From assembly GCA_014896635.1 (NCBI GenBank), contig JADBKA010000116.1:1-13724 (forward strand): 13,724 bases of DNA, given 5' to 3'. The DNA comes from Ktedonobacteraceae bacterium (GTDB lineage Bacteria; Chloroflexota; Ktedonobacteria; Ktedonobacterales; Ktedonobacteraceae). Below the pieces are notes generated by a model, which did no database searches, was not told the origin of the DNA, and was given only the letters and a program-made list of their open reading frames with translations. The position numbers were made by a program, and so were the translations under genes. Below are positions 6,005-13,724 of this stretch, piece after piece (the stretch's first letter is position 1; the number at the start of each line of letters is the position of its first letter).

Positions 6005-7502
6005 CCTTCATCAGAGGCAACGTCACGGTAAATACCGATCCCCGGCCCGGCTGGCTCTCGACAGTGATCACACCCCTATGCGCACGCACTACCCAGTCTG
6101 CGATAGATAATCCCAGGCCACTGCCTCCACCGGCTTTTGAGCGGGCGGGATCGGCCCGGTAGAACCGCTCGAAGATATGTTTGATATCAGATGGAGCAAT
6201 GCCGATACCCGTATCGGCGACAGACACATGCACGTGCGCAGCACAGACCACAACACAGACCGTGACCCATCCGCCGGCGTTAGTATAAATGAGGGCATTA
6301 TCAACCAGACTCATAAGCATCTGGATCAGGCGCGCCGCATCCCCCCGCACGGTCGCGGCATCTAACCTCTGCACACGCAGTGCTATCCGCCGTTCAACAG
6401 CCAGCGATTCAAGGCTATCCACCACATCGGCGGTCAGTAGATCAATCCTGACCGGTTCATAATCCAGCCTGATCTGCCCTTCATCTGCCCGTGCCAGGGC
6501 TAACAACTCTCCAATCAATTTTCCGAGCCGCTCGGCCTCGGCATTCACTTCACGCAGCACGGCAGTGTTATCTGCCCCCTCTTCAGGATGCGAGAGCGCC
6601 ACATCCGTCATGCTGCGAATTACCGCCACCGGCGTGCGCAGCTCATGCGAAGCATCGGCGACAAAACGGCGCTGGAGCACAAACGCTTCTTCTAAGCGCC
6701 CGATCATCTGATTGAAAATCACAGCCAGTTCGCGCACCTCATCATGAGAGCGCGGTACAGGAACGCGCTGGTGCAGATCCTTCGCGCCTATCTCACGCGC
6801 GGTCTGCATTAAGCGACGCATCGGCCTGAAAGCGCGCCCTGCCAGCCAGTAGCTCCCGACAGCACAGAGCGTCAGAGCCAGCAACGTGAAGAGGAACAAT
6901 CCTTGCACAATTTGCTGGAGAGCAGCATTCATTTTCGCCAGCGATTGCCCGATTTGCACCACTCCGATGATTTTTCCGCTATCCACAAGCATCGTGCTGT
7001 ATAAGCGAAATTGTTCTTTACTCTGCCCCGTTACCGTACCACGCCAGGGAACGCCACCAAGCGGATCTGCGATGCTCTGCGCCGGTACCGCTAACTGCTG
7101 AAACGGTGGCGTCACGTAGACAACTCTCCCCCTGAGATCCAGAATACGGATTGCCATGTGCCGGTTGACATCGGCTCCTGCCGCCCGCGTCTGGCTATCG
7201 GCAGAAACATCACCGGCAAAATCACGTGAGGAATCGACAAGGGCCGCCGTCGCTTCCAGTTCAGGCAACTCGTTGACCACGCGATCAACCAGTAACCCGC
7301 CATTATGCAGCGTGACCCCCTCGGCTACCTGTTGCGCCTGCAATTGCAGAGTTGTGTCCAGGCTCGCTGCCAGCGATTGCTGCATGACCTGGTAGAAGGC
7401 AAAGCTGAACAGTAATACAAGAATCGCCGAGACCAGGGTATACCAGCAGGTCAATTGCAGCCGGATACCTGGCGGTGAGATTGAACGCAGGCGGGCAATC
7501 AT
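5976..7502 (-). CDS. Two-component sensor histidine kinase
   Basis: A 508-residue membrane kinase that should autophosphorylate on His and pass the phosphate to the regulator encoded just upstream. Helix 1 lies at about 19-40 and helix 2 at about 200-221, enclosing an extracytoplasmic sensor region of about 160 residues with no recognised ligand-binding fold. A HAMP linker (about 220-272) is followed by the dimerisation box SHELRTP with phospho-acceptor H286. The ATPase domain has the N box around D401-N402 (SLVDNALIYT), the G1 box DTGIG (430-434), an F box (FERF, 444-447) and the G2 box GSGLGL (460-465). The architecture matches EnvZ/PhoR-type kinases paired with OmpR regulators. The ATG overlaps the regulator's stop as ATGA and follows AAGGA, so the two are translationally coupled. 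The TAA at 5978-5976 lies inside the convergent kinase-phosphatase gene, leaving no room for an ordinary terminator. Confidence 0.95.
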   Translation of the reverse strand: MIARLRSISPPGIRLQLTCWYTLVSAILVLLFSFAFYQVMQQSLAASLDTTLQLQAQQVAEGVTLHNGGLLVDRVVNELPELEATAALVDSSRDFAGDVSADSQTRAAGADVNRHMAIRILDLRGRVVYVTPPFQQLAVPAQSIADPLGGVPWRGTVTGQSKEQFRLYSTMLVDSGKIIGVVQIGQSLAKMNAALQQIVQGLFLFTLLALTLCAVGSYWLAGRAFRPMRRLMQTAREIGAKDLHQRVPVPRSHDEVRELAVIFNQMIGRLEEAFVLQRRFVADASHELRTPVAVIRSMTDVALSHPEEGADNTAVLREVNAEAERLGKLIGELLALARADEGQIRLDYEPVRIDLLTADVVDSLESLAVERRIALRVQRLDAATVRGDAARLIQMLMSLVDNALIYTNAGGWVTVCVVVCAAHVHVSVADTGIGIAPSDIKHIFERFYRADPARSKAGGGSGLGLSIADWVVRAHRGVITVESQPGRGSVFTVTLPLMKVREHEQQWR

Positions 7503-8176
7503 GAAGCAGGTTCCTTGAGTTGATAACCTGAGCCACGCACGGTATGGATGACATCCGGCTCATTGTGATCGCACAGCTTACGTCGCAGGTAGCGAATGTA
7601 GACGTCAATGACGTTTGAGAGGTGTTCTGCATCGTTGTCCCAGACATGCTCGGCGATCATCTCGCGGCTCAATACCTGGTGAGGATGGCGCATGAAAAAC
7701 TCCAGCAGAGCATATTCTTTGTTACCAAGCTGGATGACACGCTTTCCCCGCTTTACTTCGTGAGAGGTGGTGTCCAGAGTGATATCGGCAAAGCGTAATA
7801 CCGGTGTTCTCACAGGAGTACCGCGCCGCAGCAAAGCTCGCACTCGCGCTTCCAGCTCGCTAAAGGCAAAAGGCTTGACCAGGTAATCATCGGCTCCCAG
7901 GTCGAGACCCCTGACACGCTCCTCGACCTGACCCAGAGCCGTTAACAACAGAATGGGCATGGTCGCGCCACGCTCACGCAGTCGCCTGCACACTTCAAAG
8001 CCGCTCAGGCGTGGCAGGAGGATATCCAGCACCACGAGATCATAGGCAGTGGTCAGTGCCATAAACAGGGCATCCTCGCCATTAGCGATCAGATCAACAG
8101 CATAGTGGTTATGCTCCAACCCCTTTTTCAGGCTCGGACCCAGACGGGGATCATCTTCAACTACGAGAATTCGCAT
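7499..8176 (-). CDS. OmpR/PhoB-family response regulator
   Basis: A 225-residue DNA-binding regulator, partner of the histidine kinase directly downstream. The receiver domain (1-118) has the acidic pair D8-D9, phospho-acceptor D51 (VVLDILLP), T79 and K101 (YLVKPF), all as expected. The winged-helix effector domain (about 128-220) carries the recognition-helix region NVIDVYIRYLRRKL (188-201) and the wing motif TVRGSGYQL (212-220). I chose the ATG at 8176 because GAGGAAAGGG lies just before it. An in-frame TTG 15 bases further upstream is part of the same purine stretch (TTGAGGAAAGG) and would add only five residues without its own ribosome site. The target genes cannot be read from the window. 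A long hairpin lies in the leader upstream (8222-8267). Confidence 0.95.
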   Translation of the reverse strand: MRILVVEDDPRLGPSLKKGLEHNHYAVDLIANGEDALFMALTTAYDLVVLDILLPRLSGFEVCRRLRERGATMPILLLTALGQVEERVRGLDLGADDYLVKPFAFSELEARVRALLRRGTPVRTPVLRFADITLDTTSHEVKRGKRVIQLGNKEYALLEFFMRHPHQVLSREMIAEHVWDNDAEHLSNVIDVYIRYLRRKLCDHNEPDVIHTVRGSGYQLKEPAS

Positions 8177-8221
8177 ACGCCCTTTCCTCAACGTCGCTCA
8201 CACCACAAAAAGGGGGCTCGC

Positions 8222-8267
8222 GCTGGTTGAAGCATCGCCACGACTCCTGTAGCGTCTTCAAGCCAGC
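8222..8267 (-). other. Long imperfect hairpin in the 143-base gap before the response regulator
   Basis: Read on the minus strand, GCTGGCTTGAAG (8267-8256) pairs with CTTCAACCAGC (8232-8222) with one bulged C. Inside it CGCTAC pairs with GTGGCG around the loop AGGAGTC. A T-run (CCCCCTTTTT) comes only about 5-14 bases after the stem, so termination of the upstream debranching-enzyme transcript or attenuation of the regulator operon are both possible. No good sigma-70 promoter was seen in this gap, which makes the hairpin's place in a leader uncertain. Confidence 0.5.
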
Positions 8268-8319
8268 ACGATGCCTTCCAGTCTAGCTGATGTTCATGAG
8301 AATAAGATGAAATACCGCC

Positions 8320-10473
8320 TCATCCCTTCATCACCAGCCAGCAGCGAAGCAATTCCGCCACGCTCCAGGCCTGTGCAAAACAGCCGGCAGGCGAAAAAGG
8401 GGGTTCGGGCTCAGCAACCTCGCTGATCGTCCCCAGGCAGGGACCCCACAATTGCTTTACCAGCGGCTCCAACAGGGAAGCCAGAGCCGCGCGATTATTG
8501 CGCACGCGCAGGTATACATCGACATAAGGTCCGATCAGCCACTGCCAGACAGTCCCCTGGTGATACGCACTATCGCGCTGCAAGGGATTCCCCTGAAAAT
8601 GCGCACAATAAGCCGGGTCCTGGGGGCTGAGCGAGCGCAAGCCGGCAGGGGTTAGCAGATGCTCGGTGACACGCTCAAACATGCTGACAGTTTGTGCCTC
8701 CGAAAGCAGGTCATGAGCCAGGGAAGCAGCAAAGAGCTGGTTAGGACGAAGCGACGCATCGTTTTTTCCGCTCACACCATCCACATCCACCACATCATAG
8801 AGATATCCTCCTTCGTCATACCAGAAACGTGCGGCAAAATGCTGCTTTACCTGCGTTCGCAACTGGCTGTACAGGCCGGCATCGGTGCAGAGGCGTACCG
8901 CCCACAATTCCATAAGAGACAGCGCATGATACCAGAGAGCGTTGATTTCCACCGGCTTGCCACGACGTGGCGTCATTACCTGGTCGCCAACTCTGGCATC
9001 CATCCATGTCAATTGCATACCGGGAACACCTGCCTGCAACAATCCATCGCGTGGATCAACCCCGATGCCGTAGAGCGTGCCGCGTACATGCCACTGGATA
9101 CTCTCGGCCAGCAGTGGGAATAGCTCCTTGAGTAAGGACCAGTCTCCACTCGCCAGCAGGTAACGGTTGAGCGCATAAAACATCCAGAGCGTGGCATCAG
9201 CGGTATTGTATGCCGGCGTATCGCCATTCTCAGGAATGTAGTTTGGAATAAGACCGTTGCGCGAAAACGAGGCTACCGTCTTGAGCAATCCCCGCGCTTC
9301 ACCATAACGGCCAGCCGCCAGCAGCAAACCGGGCAGGGAAATCATGCTATCCCTGCCCCAGCTCGTGAACCAGGGATAGCCAGCAATAATAGCCTTGCGG
9401 TCTGGTGTCAGGCGAACAGGCCCATTCGCCGTGGCCGCGTCAGCGGCATAATCTGGTCGTGCAACAATAAACTGATCAGCAGCTACCACCAGGCGCGCAA
9501 GTACGGGATCATCCCGCTGCAAATTGTCAGAGGAGCGATCAGTCGCGGAGAGCAATTGCTTGATACGGCGCTGGCGGCGTCTCCAGACCTGGGCCACACT
9601 CTCTTCATGACGCTCACCTCCCAGTTCGGGCGACAGGTTGCGCTCCGCACTGATGACCAGCGTTACACGCATCCCCGGCGCGATACGCAGGCGAAAGATG
9701 CCCGGCTGGTAGACATCCTCACAATCAGGCAGGCCACGCTCCCGTTCCCGCCGGTGAAAAACACGCCAGTACCAGATGCCAGTCGGCTGAAAAACTGCCT
9801 GCGGCGGCGCGATCAACCAGCACGGCGGCGCTTCATTGAAGGCGCGAACCAGGCAACGGTTCCCTTGCGACTCAACCAGAAAATGCCAGTCGGCAGCTCC
9901 CTGTGTGCTGCTGTGATGGTCACGCGCCAGGCAAAAAGGAAACAGGGTCAGTTCTAATGCAGTTTTTTCTTCTTCACCCTCCTGATTCTCTTCATCACCG
10001 ATTATTCCATTAAGCGTATATTGCACAAATGTGGTGTTTTGTCCATACTCCATCCAGATACGTTTATCCAGAGTCAGTGTGCCGCCCAGGCGATAAGTGA
10101 AACAGGGGATATCACCTTCCAGGCTGACCGATTCGAGGTAGGTATAGCCCTGCGGCTCAATGACGCCACCCACATACTCGTTGGTGCCAAGCCTGAGCAC
10201 CTGTCCTTCAGGCATAGTGATTTCCTCGTCAACTTTGCTGACCAGCACCGTCCTGCCAACCGGTGGTCGCAGAGCGGCTACCAGCAGTCCATGATAGCTG
10301 CGAGTCGTGGCGCCCACCAGCGAGCCGGCGGCATATCCCCCCAGTCCATTTGTCACCAGCCACTCATGATCGAGTCCGGCCTGGACGTCTGCGCAAATAT
10401 CTCGTTCGACACGCATATTCCAGGCATGCGCCAGTAGAGGATCGTTTATGTTGACATGTTTTTCCAGAACCAT
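8320..10473 (-). CDS. Glycogen debranching enzyme, amylo-alpha-1,6-glucosidase type (GH133-like)
   Basis: A 717-residue enzyme expected to hydrolyse alpha-1,6 branch points in glycogen or limit dextrins in the cytoplasm. The N-terminal domain (about 20-290, beta-rich) shows the family signatures TNGLGGYAAGS (41-51) and TTRSYHGLLVA (56-66). The C-terminal domain (about 325-717), expected to form an (alpha/alpha)6 barrel, has GYPWFTSWGRDSMISLPG (365-382), NTADATLWM (423-431), EINALWYHAL (509-518), LRPNQLFA (575-582) and YHQGTVWQWLIGPY (637-650). By analogy with eukaryotic debranching enzymes an Asp in the NTADA block is a likely catalytic acid (inference). The length is usual for the archaeal/bacterial type. 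The ATG follows GGAGAAG. It lies 62 bases after the aminotransferase with no terminator or clear promoter between, so it may be read through from polA. No other glycogen gene is in the window. Confidence 0.93.
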   Translation of the reverse strand: MVLEKHVNINDPLLAHAWNMRVERDICADVQAGLDHEWLVTNGLGGYAAGSLVGATTRSYHGLLVAALRPPVGRTVLVSKVDEEITMPEGQVLRLGTNEYVGGVIEPQGYTYLESVSLEGDIPCFTYRLGGTLTLDKRIWMEYGQNTTFVQYTLNGIIGDEENQEGEEEKTALELTLFPFCLARDHHSSTQGAADWHFLVESQGNRCLVRAFNEAPPCWLIAPPQAVFQPTGIWYWRVFHRRERERGLPDCEDVYQPGIFRLRIAPGMRVTLVISAERNLSPELGGERHEESVAQVWRRRQRRIKQLLSATDRSSDNLQRDDPVLARLVVAADQFIVARPDYAADAATANGPVRLTPDRKAIIAGYPWFTSWGRDSMISLPGLLLAAGRYGEARGLLKTVASFSRNGLIPNYIPENGDTPAYNTADATLWMFYALNRYLLASGDWSLLKELFPLLAESIQWHVRGTLYGIGVDPRDGLLQAGVPGMQLTWMDARVGDQVMTPRRGKPVEINALWYHALSLMELWAVRLCTDAGLYSQLRTQVKQHFAARFWYDEGGYLYDVVDVDGVSGKNDASLRPNQLFAASLAHDLLSEAQTVSMFERVTEHLLTPAGLRSLSPQDPAYCAHFQGNPLQRDSAYHQGTVWQWLIGPYVDVYLRVRNNRAALASLLEPLVKQLWGPCLGTISEVAEPEPPFSPAGCFAQAWSVAELLRCWLVMKG

Positions 10474-10535
10474 AGGTTTCTTCTCCAGTTCCTCTCTCCT
10501 GACAACATATACGACGATACCAGCGGCGTGATTTT

Positions 10536-11699
10536 TTATCCCACCATGACAGCCCGTATACGTTCGAGTGCCGCCTCGATACGCTCATCGGGAGCTGTAA
10601 TCGAGATGCGTACGTAGCCTTCCCCGGCTGGACCAAAGTTCGAGCCGGGCGTGACAAAAACGCCGGTCTTCTCAAAGAGCCAGCCGGCAAAGTCGCGCGC
10701 GGTATATCCTCCAGGCACTGCTGCCCAGACATAGAGACCGGCCTCTGGTACCCTGGCACGCATCCCTACAGCGTTGCATCCTGCGACCAGCAGATCGCGG
10801 CGGCGGCGATAGATGGCATTGCGCTGCTCCAGCCAGCTCTGCGGCAGGTGCAGCGCCTCGATGGCGGCATATTGCAGCGGGCGAAAGATGCCGCTGTCAA
10901 TATTACTTTTGAGACGCCCGACCGCATCGACCAGTTCCGCATTGCCCACCAGCATACCCAGGCGGAAGCCAGCCATATTATAGGTCTTGCTGAGCGAATG
11001 CAGCTCAACGGCGACCTCGCTTGCGCCCGGCACCTGGAGGATGCTCATGGGGCGATAGTCGTCAAAGTACACCTCGGCATACGCCATGTCATGGATAATG
11101 ACAAGATCATGCCGCCGGGCGAACGCAACGGATTGCTCAAAGAAGTCGTATCCGGCGCAGGCGGCTGTCGGGTTATTCGGATAGTTAAGCCAGAGCACAC
11201 GCGCCCTGGTTAAAACGTCCTGCGGAATACTCTCCAGATCGGGTAAATAATCGTTGCTCTCCAGCAGTGGGAGCATATATGGCTGTGCACCGACGCTGGT
11301 GCTGGCTGTGACATAGACAGGATAGTAAGGATCGGGCGCCAGCGCGACATCGCCGGCATTGAGCACAGCCGCCGCCGCATAGACCAGCCCTTCTTTCGAG
11401 CCAAGCAGTGGCAATATATCGCGCTCCGGCGTCAGGGTGACGCCAAAGCGTCCTTCAAACCAGGTGGCAATCGCCTCGTGCAGCGCCCGCATACCGCGAT
11501 ACTCAGGATAGCGATGATTCTCAGGATTCTGCATCTCCCGGCACAGGCGCTCCACCACTGCCTGGGGCGCTGGCAGGTCGGGATCACCCATCGAGAGAGT
11601 AATTACATCCACGCCGGCGGCCTGGCGATCAGCTATCTTCTTCTTCGCGTCGGCAAAATGGTACGGTGGTAAATTATTGATGAGATGAGATAAACGCAA
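10536..11699 (-). CDS. dapL: Class I/II PLP aminotransferase, probable LL-diaminopimelate aminotransferase
   Basis: A 387-residue pyridoxal-phosphate enzyme. The best fit is LL-diaminopimelate aminotransferase, which makes LL-2,6-diaminopimelate from tetrahydrodipicolinate and glutamate in the lysine/peptidoglycan pathway. Visible: NLPPYHFAD at 9-17 (like the N-terminus of this family), LGSKEG (99-104), NYPNNPT (172-178), D204 and Y207 (HDMAYAEV) contacting the cofactor, SLSKTYNMAGFRLGM with Schiff-base lysine K238, and R364 (YVRIS) for the substrate carboxylate. A general aspartate-type aminotransferase is the main alternative, since no other lysine gene is nearby. The start is TTG at 11699: it follows GGAAGGGG at good distance, gives the family's expected N-terminus, and no ATG lies near. 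It begins 38 bases after the polymerase stop, with no terminator between, suggesting co-transcription. Confidence 0.85.
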   Translation of the reverse strand: MRLSHLINNLPPYHFADAKKKIADRQAAGVDVITLSMGDPDLPAPQAVVERLCREMQNPENHRYPEYRGMRALHEAIATWFEGRFGVTLTPERDILPLLGSKEGLVYAAAAVLNAGDVALAPDPYYPVYVTASTSVGAQPYMLPLLESNDYLPDLESIPQDVLTRARVLWLNYPNNPTAACAGYDFFEQSVAFARRHDLVIIHDMAYAEVYFDDYRPMSILQVPGASEVAVELHSLSKTYNMAGFRLGMLVGNAELVDAVGRLKSNIDSGIFRPLQYAAIEALHLPQSWLEQRNAIYRRRRDLLVAGCNAVGMRARVPEAGLYVWAAVPGGYTARDFAGWLFEKTGVFVTPGSNFGPAGEGYVRISITAPDERIEAALERIRAVMVG

Positions 11700-11737
11700 A
11701 CAAACACCCCTTCCGCAAAGTCCTTCTATCTCTAATA

Positions 11738-13724
11738 TTACACCATCGGCTCTGCCTCATACCAGTTTTTACCGACCTTGATTTCCACTTTGATCGGAAC
11801 ACTGCGCTTGCCGGTGTGTTCCATTGTCCTGCCAACGCCTTCCATTTCCCTCTTAATCAGGCGTTTCGCTTTCTCCAACTCTTCTATCGGCACTTCAAAG
11901 ACCAGTTCATCATGCACCTGCAAAATCATACGCACGCCCATACGTCTCTCCTTGAAGGCCTGGTGCAGGCGGATCATCGCCATCTTGATCAGATCGGCGT
12001 TGGTTCCCTGAATGGGCATGTTGATCGCTTCACGTTCCAGCGCCTGCCGCTCGGTATGCGAAAGGACACGCATGTCAGGAATGAAGCGTTTGCGCCCGAA
12101 GAGCGTATTGACATAGCCCTGCCGGCGCGCCTGGTCGAGCGTTCCCTCGATATAGCTCTTGACGGTCGGGAACGTCTCATGATAACGCTTGATGAACTCG
12201 GCTGCCTCGGAGTTGCTCATGCCGGTAATGCTCGCCAGTCCGAAGGCCGATTGTCCGTAAAGCACAGCGTACACGACAGTCTTTGCCAGTCGCCGCTGTT
12301 CTTTCGTCACCTGTTCGACCGGCACATTGAACAGCGACGCGGCAGTGATCGTATGGATGTCTTCATCTCTGGTAAACGCTTCGACCAGGCGTAATTCGCC
12401 GGTGATGTTGGCGAGGATACGCAGTTCAAACTGAGAGTAATCGGCAGTGAGCAAAACGTAGCTGGGATCGGCGATAAAAGCGCGGCGGATCTGCCGTCCC
12501 AGTTCGGTACGCACAGGGATGTTTTGCAGGTTGGGATTGCTCGACGAGAGGCGCCCGCTGGAAGCCACATTCTGGTTAAACGAGGTATAGACGCGCCCGG
12601 TGGCCGGGTCCATCAACGAGAGCAGGCCATCAACGTAGGTCGATTTGAGTTTGGCAAGCTGGCGATAGGCCAGCAGATGATCGACGATGGGGTGCAGGCC
12701 GCGCAGACTCTCGATGACATCGGCGCTGACCGAATAGCCCGTTTTGTTCTTCTTCCTGGCCGGTAGCTTCAGTTCACCAAACAGCACCTCGCCCAGTTGC
12801 TGGTTTGAATTGATATTGAAGCGATGTCCGACAAAATCATAAATCTCGCGCTCGGCTTTGTGCAGTTGCTCATCGAGCGCCTTGCCGAATTCGCGCAAGA
12901 AATTTGCATCCAGCGCCACCCCATACAGCTCCATCTGCATAAGCACAGGGATGAGCGGGAGTTCGATATTTGTATACAATGGCATGAGGCCGTTTTTCTC
13001 CAGTTCGGCCCGCAGTGGCTCGACGAGGCGCAGTGTGATATCAGCGTCGGCACCGGCATAATCGGCGCACTTGCGCACCGGCACGCGATCCATCGAGATC
13101 ATTTTGCTCCCTGAGCCGATCAATTCGCTGATCGGCGTCATGATGATGCCGAAGCGCATGAACGCCTGGTCTTTGAGACCGAGTCCGCGCCTGCCGGGTT
13201 CCAGCAGGTAAGCGCCGATCATGGTATCAAAAGCCAGGCCGCGCAGGTGAATACCGTGACGCAGCAGCACTGCCATATCATACTTGGCGTTGTGCATGTA
13301 TTTGCCGATGCTCTCATCTTCCAGCACTGGTCGCAACTTCTCTAGCACAGTTTGCAGCGGCAGTTGCGTTCCCGGCTCCTGCCCGTCAGGTGCAGTGCTA
13401 TGACCCACCGGGATATAGTAAGCTTCGCCCGGCGCCATCGCAAAGGAGATGCCAACCAGTGCTGCTTTGCGTTGATCCTCGGACGAGGTTTCGGTGTCGA
13501 GAGCGAAATTTCCGGCATTGCGCAGGCTGCTCACCAGAACACGCAGAGCCTCTTCATTGTCCACAATCATGGTACTGGTCTGCCGGACCGCCCGGTCTTC
13601 TATAAACAATGACCCCTCTGGCTGTATCGACGTAGGCAGGCGTAAGCGCCTGACTGGCTCGGTATGTGGCTCCACAGTCTCAAAAAGGCTCATCTGGGTA
13701 ATGACCGGTTCTTCGACGGCTGGC
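11738..13724 (-). CDS. polA: DNA polymerase I, partial (5' end beyond the window)
   Basis: The visible part holds the 3'-5' proofreading and polymerase domains of a family A DNA polymerase used in repair and Okazaki-fragment processing. The frame is open through the right edge. An ATG at 13693 has no Shine-Dalgarno and lies in a linker reading QMSLFE, like the QLSLF linker typical before the exonuclease domain in full-length PolA, so the 5'-nuclease domain is probably outside the window. Numbering from that Met: exonuclease motifs LDTET (D66, E68), NAKYD (D139) and YAGAD (Y212, D216) are intact. Polymerase motif A is TADYSQFELR (D418) and motif C is QVHDELV (D595). Motif B reads RRLAKTVVYAVLYG (467-480), with Tyr475 at the site of E. 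coli F762 and Val/Ala replacing the usual Asn and Gly beside it. The stop at 11738 lies 38 bases before dapL. Confidence 0.95.
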   Translation of the reverse strand, partial: PAVEEPVITQMSLFETVEPHTEPVRRLRLPTSIQPEGSLFIEDRAVRQTSTMIVDNEEALRVLVSSLRNAGNFALDTETSSEDQRKAALVGISFAMAPGEAYYIPVGHSTAPDGQEPGTQLPLQTVLEKLRPVLEDESIGKYMHNAKYDMAVLLRHGIHLRGLAFDTMIGAYLLEPGRRGLGLKDQAFMRFGIIMTPISELIGSGSKMISMDRVPVRKCADYAGADADITLRLVEPLRAELEKNGLMPLYTNIELPLIPVLMQMELYGVALDANFLREFGKALDEQLHKAEREIYDFVGHRFNINSNQQLGEVLFGELKLPARKKNKTGYSVSADVIESLRGLHPIVDHLLAYRQLAKLKSTYVDGLLSLMDPATGRVYTSFNQNVASSGRLSSSNPNLQNIPVRTELGRQIRRAFIADPSYVLLTADYSQFELRILANITGELRLVEAFTRDEDIHTITAASLFNVPVEQVTKEQRRLAKTVVYAVLYGQSAFGLASITGMSNSEAAEFIKRYHETFPTVKSYIEGTLDQARRQGYVNTLFGRKRFIPDMRVLSHTERQALEREAINMPIQGTNADLIKMAMIRLHQAFKERRMGVRMILQVHDELVFEVPIEELEKAKRLIKREMEGVGRTMEHTGKRSVPIKVEIKVGKNWYEAEPMV

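Noticed and set aside
8177..8191. TTG start for the response regulator, five residues longer
   Set aside because: The TTG is part of the purine-rich Shine-Dalgarno region serving the ATG at 8176, and the receiver domain begins normally at that ATG.

Overview
This 13.7 kb window looks like chromosomal DNA from a free-living bacterium of moderately high GC content. The best guess is a Ktedonobacteria-type member of the Chloroflexota. The reasons are the style of the genes: a Ser/Thr kinase that opens with a Cys-rich zinc ribbon, a DapL-type aminotransferase, a GH133-type glycogen debranching enzyme, and a DNA polymerase I with an atypical O-helix. That placement is inferred from family resemblance, not from a database match. 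No tRNA, rRNA, CRISPR array, insertion sequence or phage gene was seen.

Layout. Positions 1-310 hold no convincing gene. They contain a possible promoter and a leader hairpin ahead of a 52-residue single-pass membrane protein (311-469, +). A strong bidirectional terminator (497-528) follows. The unexplained stretch 490-790 has a good minus-strand promoter, ends in that terminator, and carries a near-perfect direct repeat. It may encode a small RNA or small protein, or be a gene remnant. A plus-strand promoter (858-886) drives an acyl-CoA synthetase-type ligase (995-2602, +). A second hairpin terminator (2679-2718) separates it from a convergent eight-helix membrane protein of unknown function (2802-3785, -).

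A divergent promoter region (3786-4051) has clear sigma-70-type promoters on both strands and a 9-bp inverted repeat bracketing the leftward one. Rightward lies a 650-residue fusion (4052-6004, +): zinc ribbon, Ser/Thr kinase, second zinc ribbon and PP2C-type phosphatase domain. Its PP2C part lacks one metal-binding Asp.

From 5976 to the right edge every gene is on the minus strand. In transcription order they are DNA polymerase I (partial, running off the right edge), a DapL-like aminotransferase (38-bp gap), a glycogen debranching enzyme (62-bp gap), then after a 143-bp gap with a long hairpin an OmpR-type response regulator and its histidine kinase, joined by an ATGA overlap. The histidine kinase ends inside the tail of the convergent kinase/phosphatase gene (29-bp overlap).

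Functionally the window mixes housekeeping (DNA repair and replication, probable lysine/cell-wall amino acid synthesis, glycogen breakdown, fatty-acid or aromatic-acid activation) with two signalling modules that meet tail to tail: a two-component system and a Ser/Thr kinase-phosphatase. The most notable points are the kinase-phosphatase fusion with its degenerate phosphatase site, the Tyr-bearing O-helix of the polymerase, and the unassigned 490-790 minus-strand unit.
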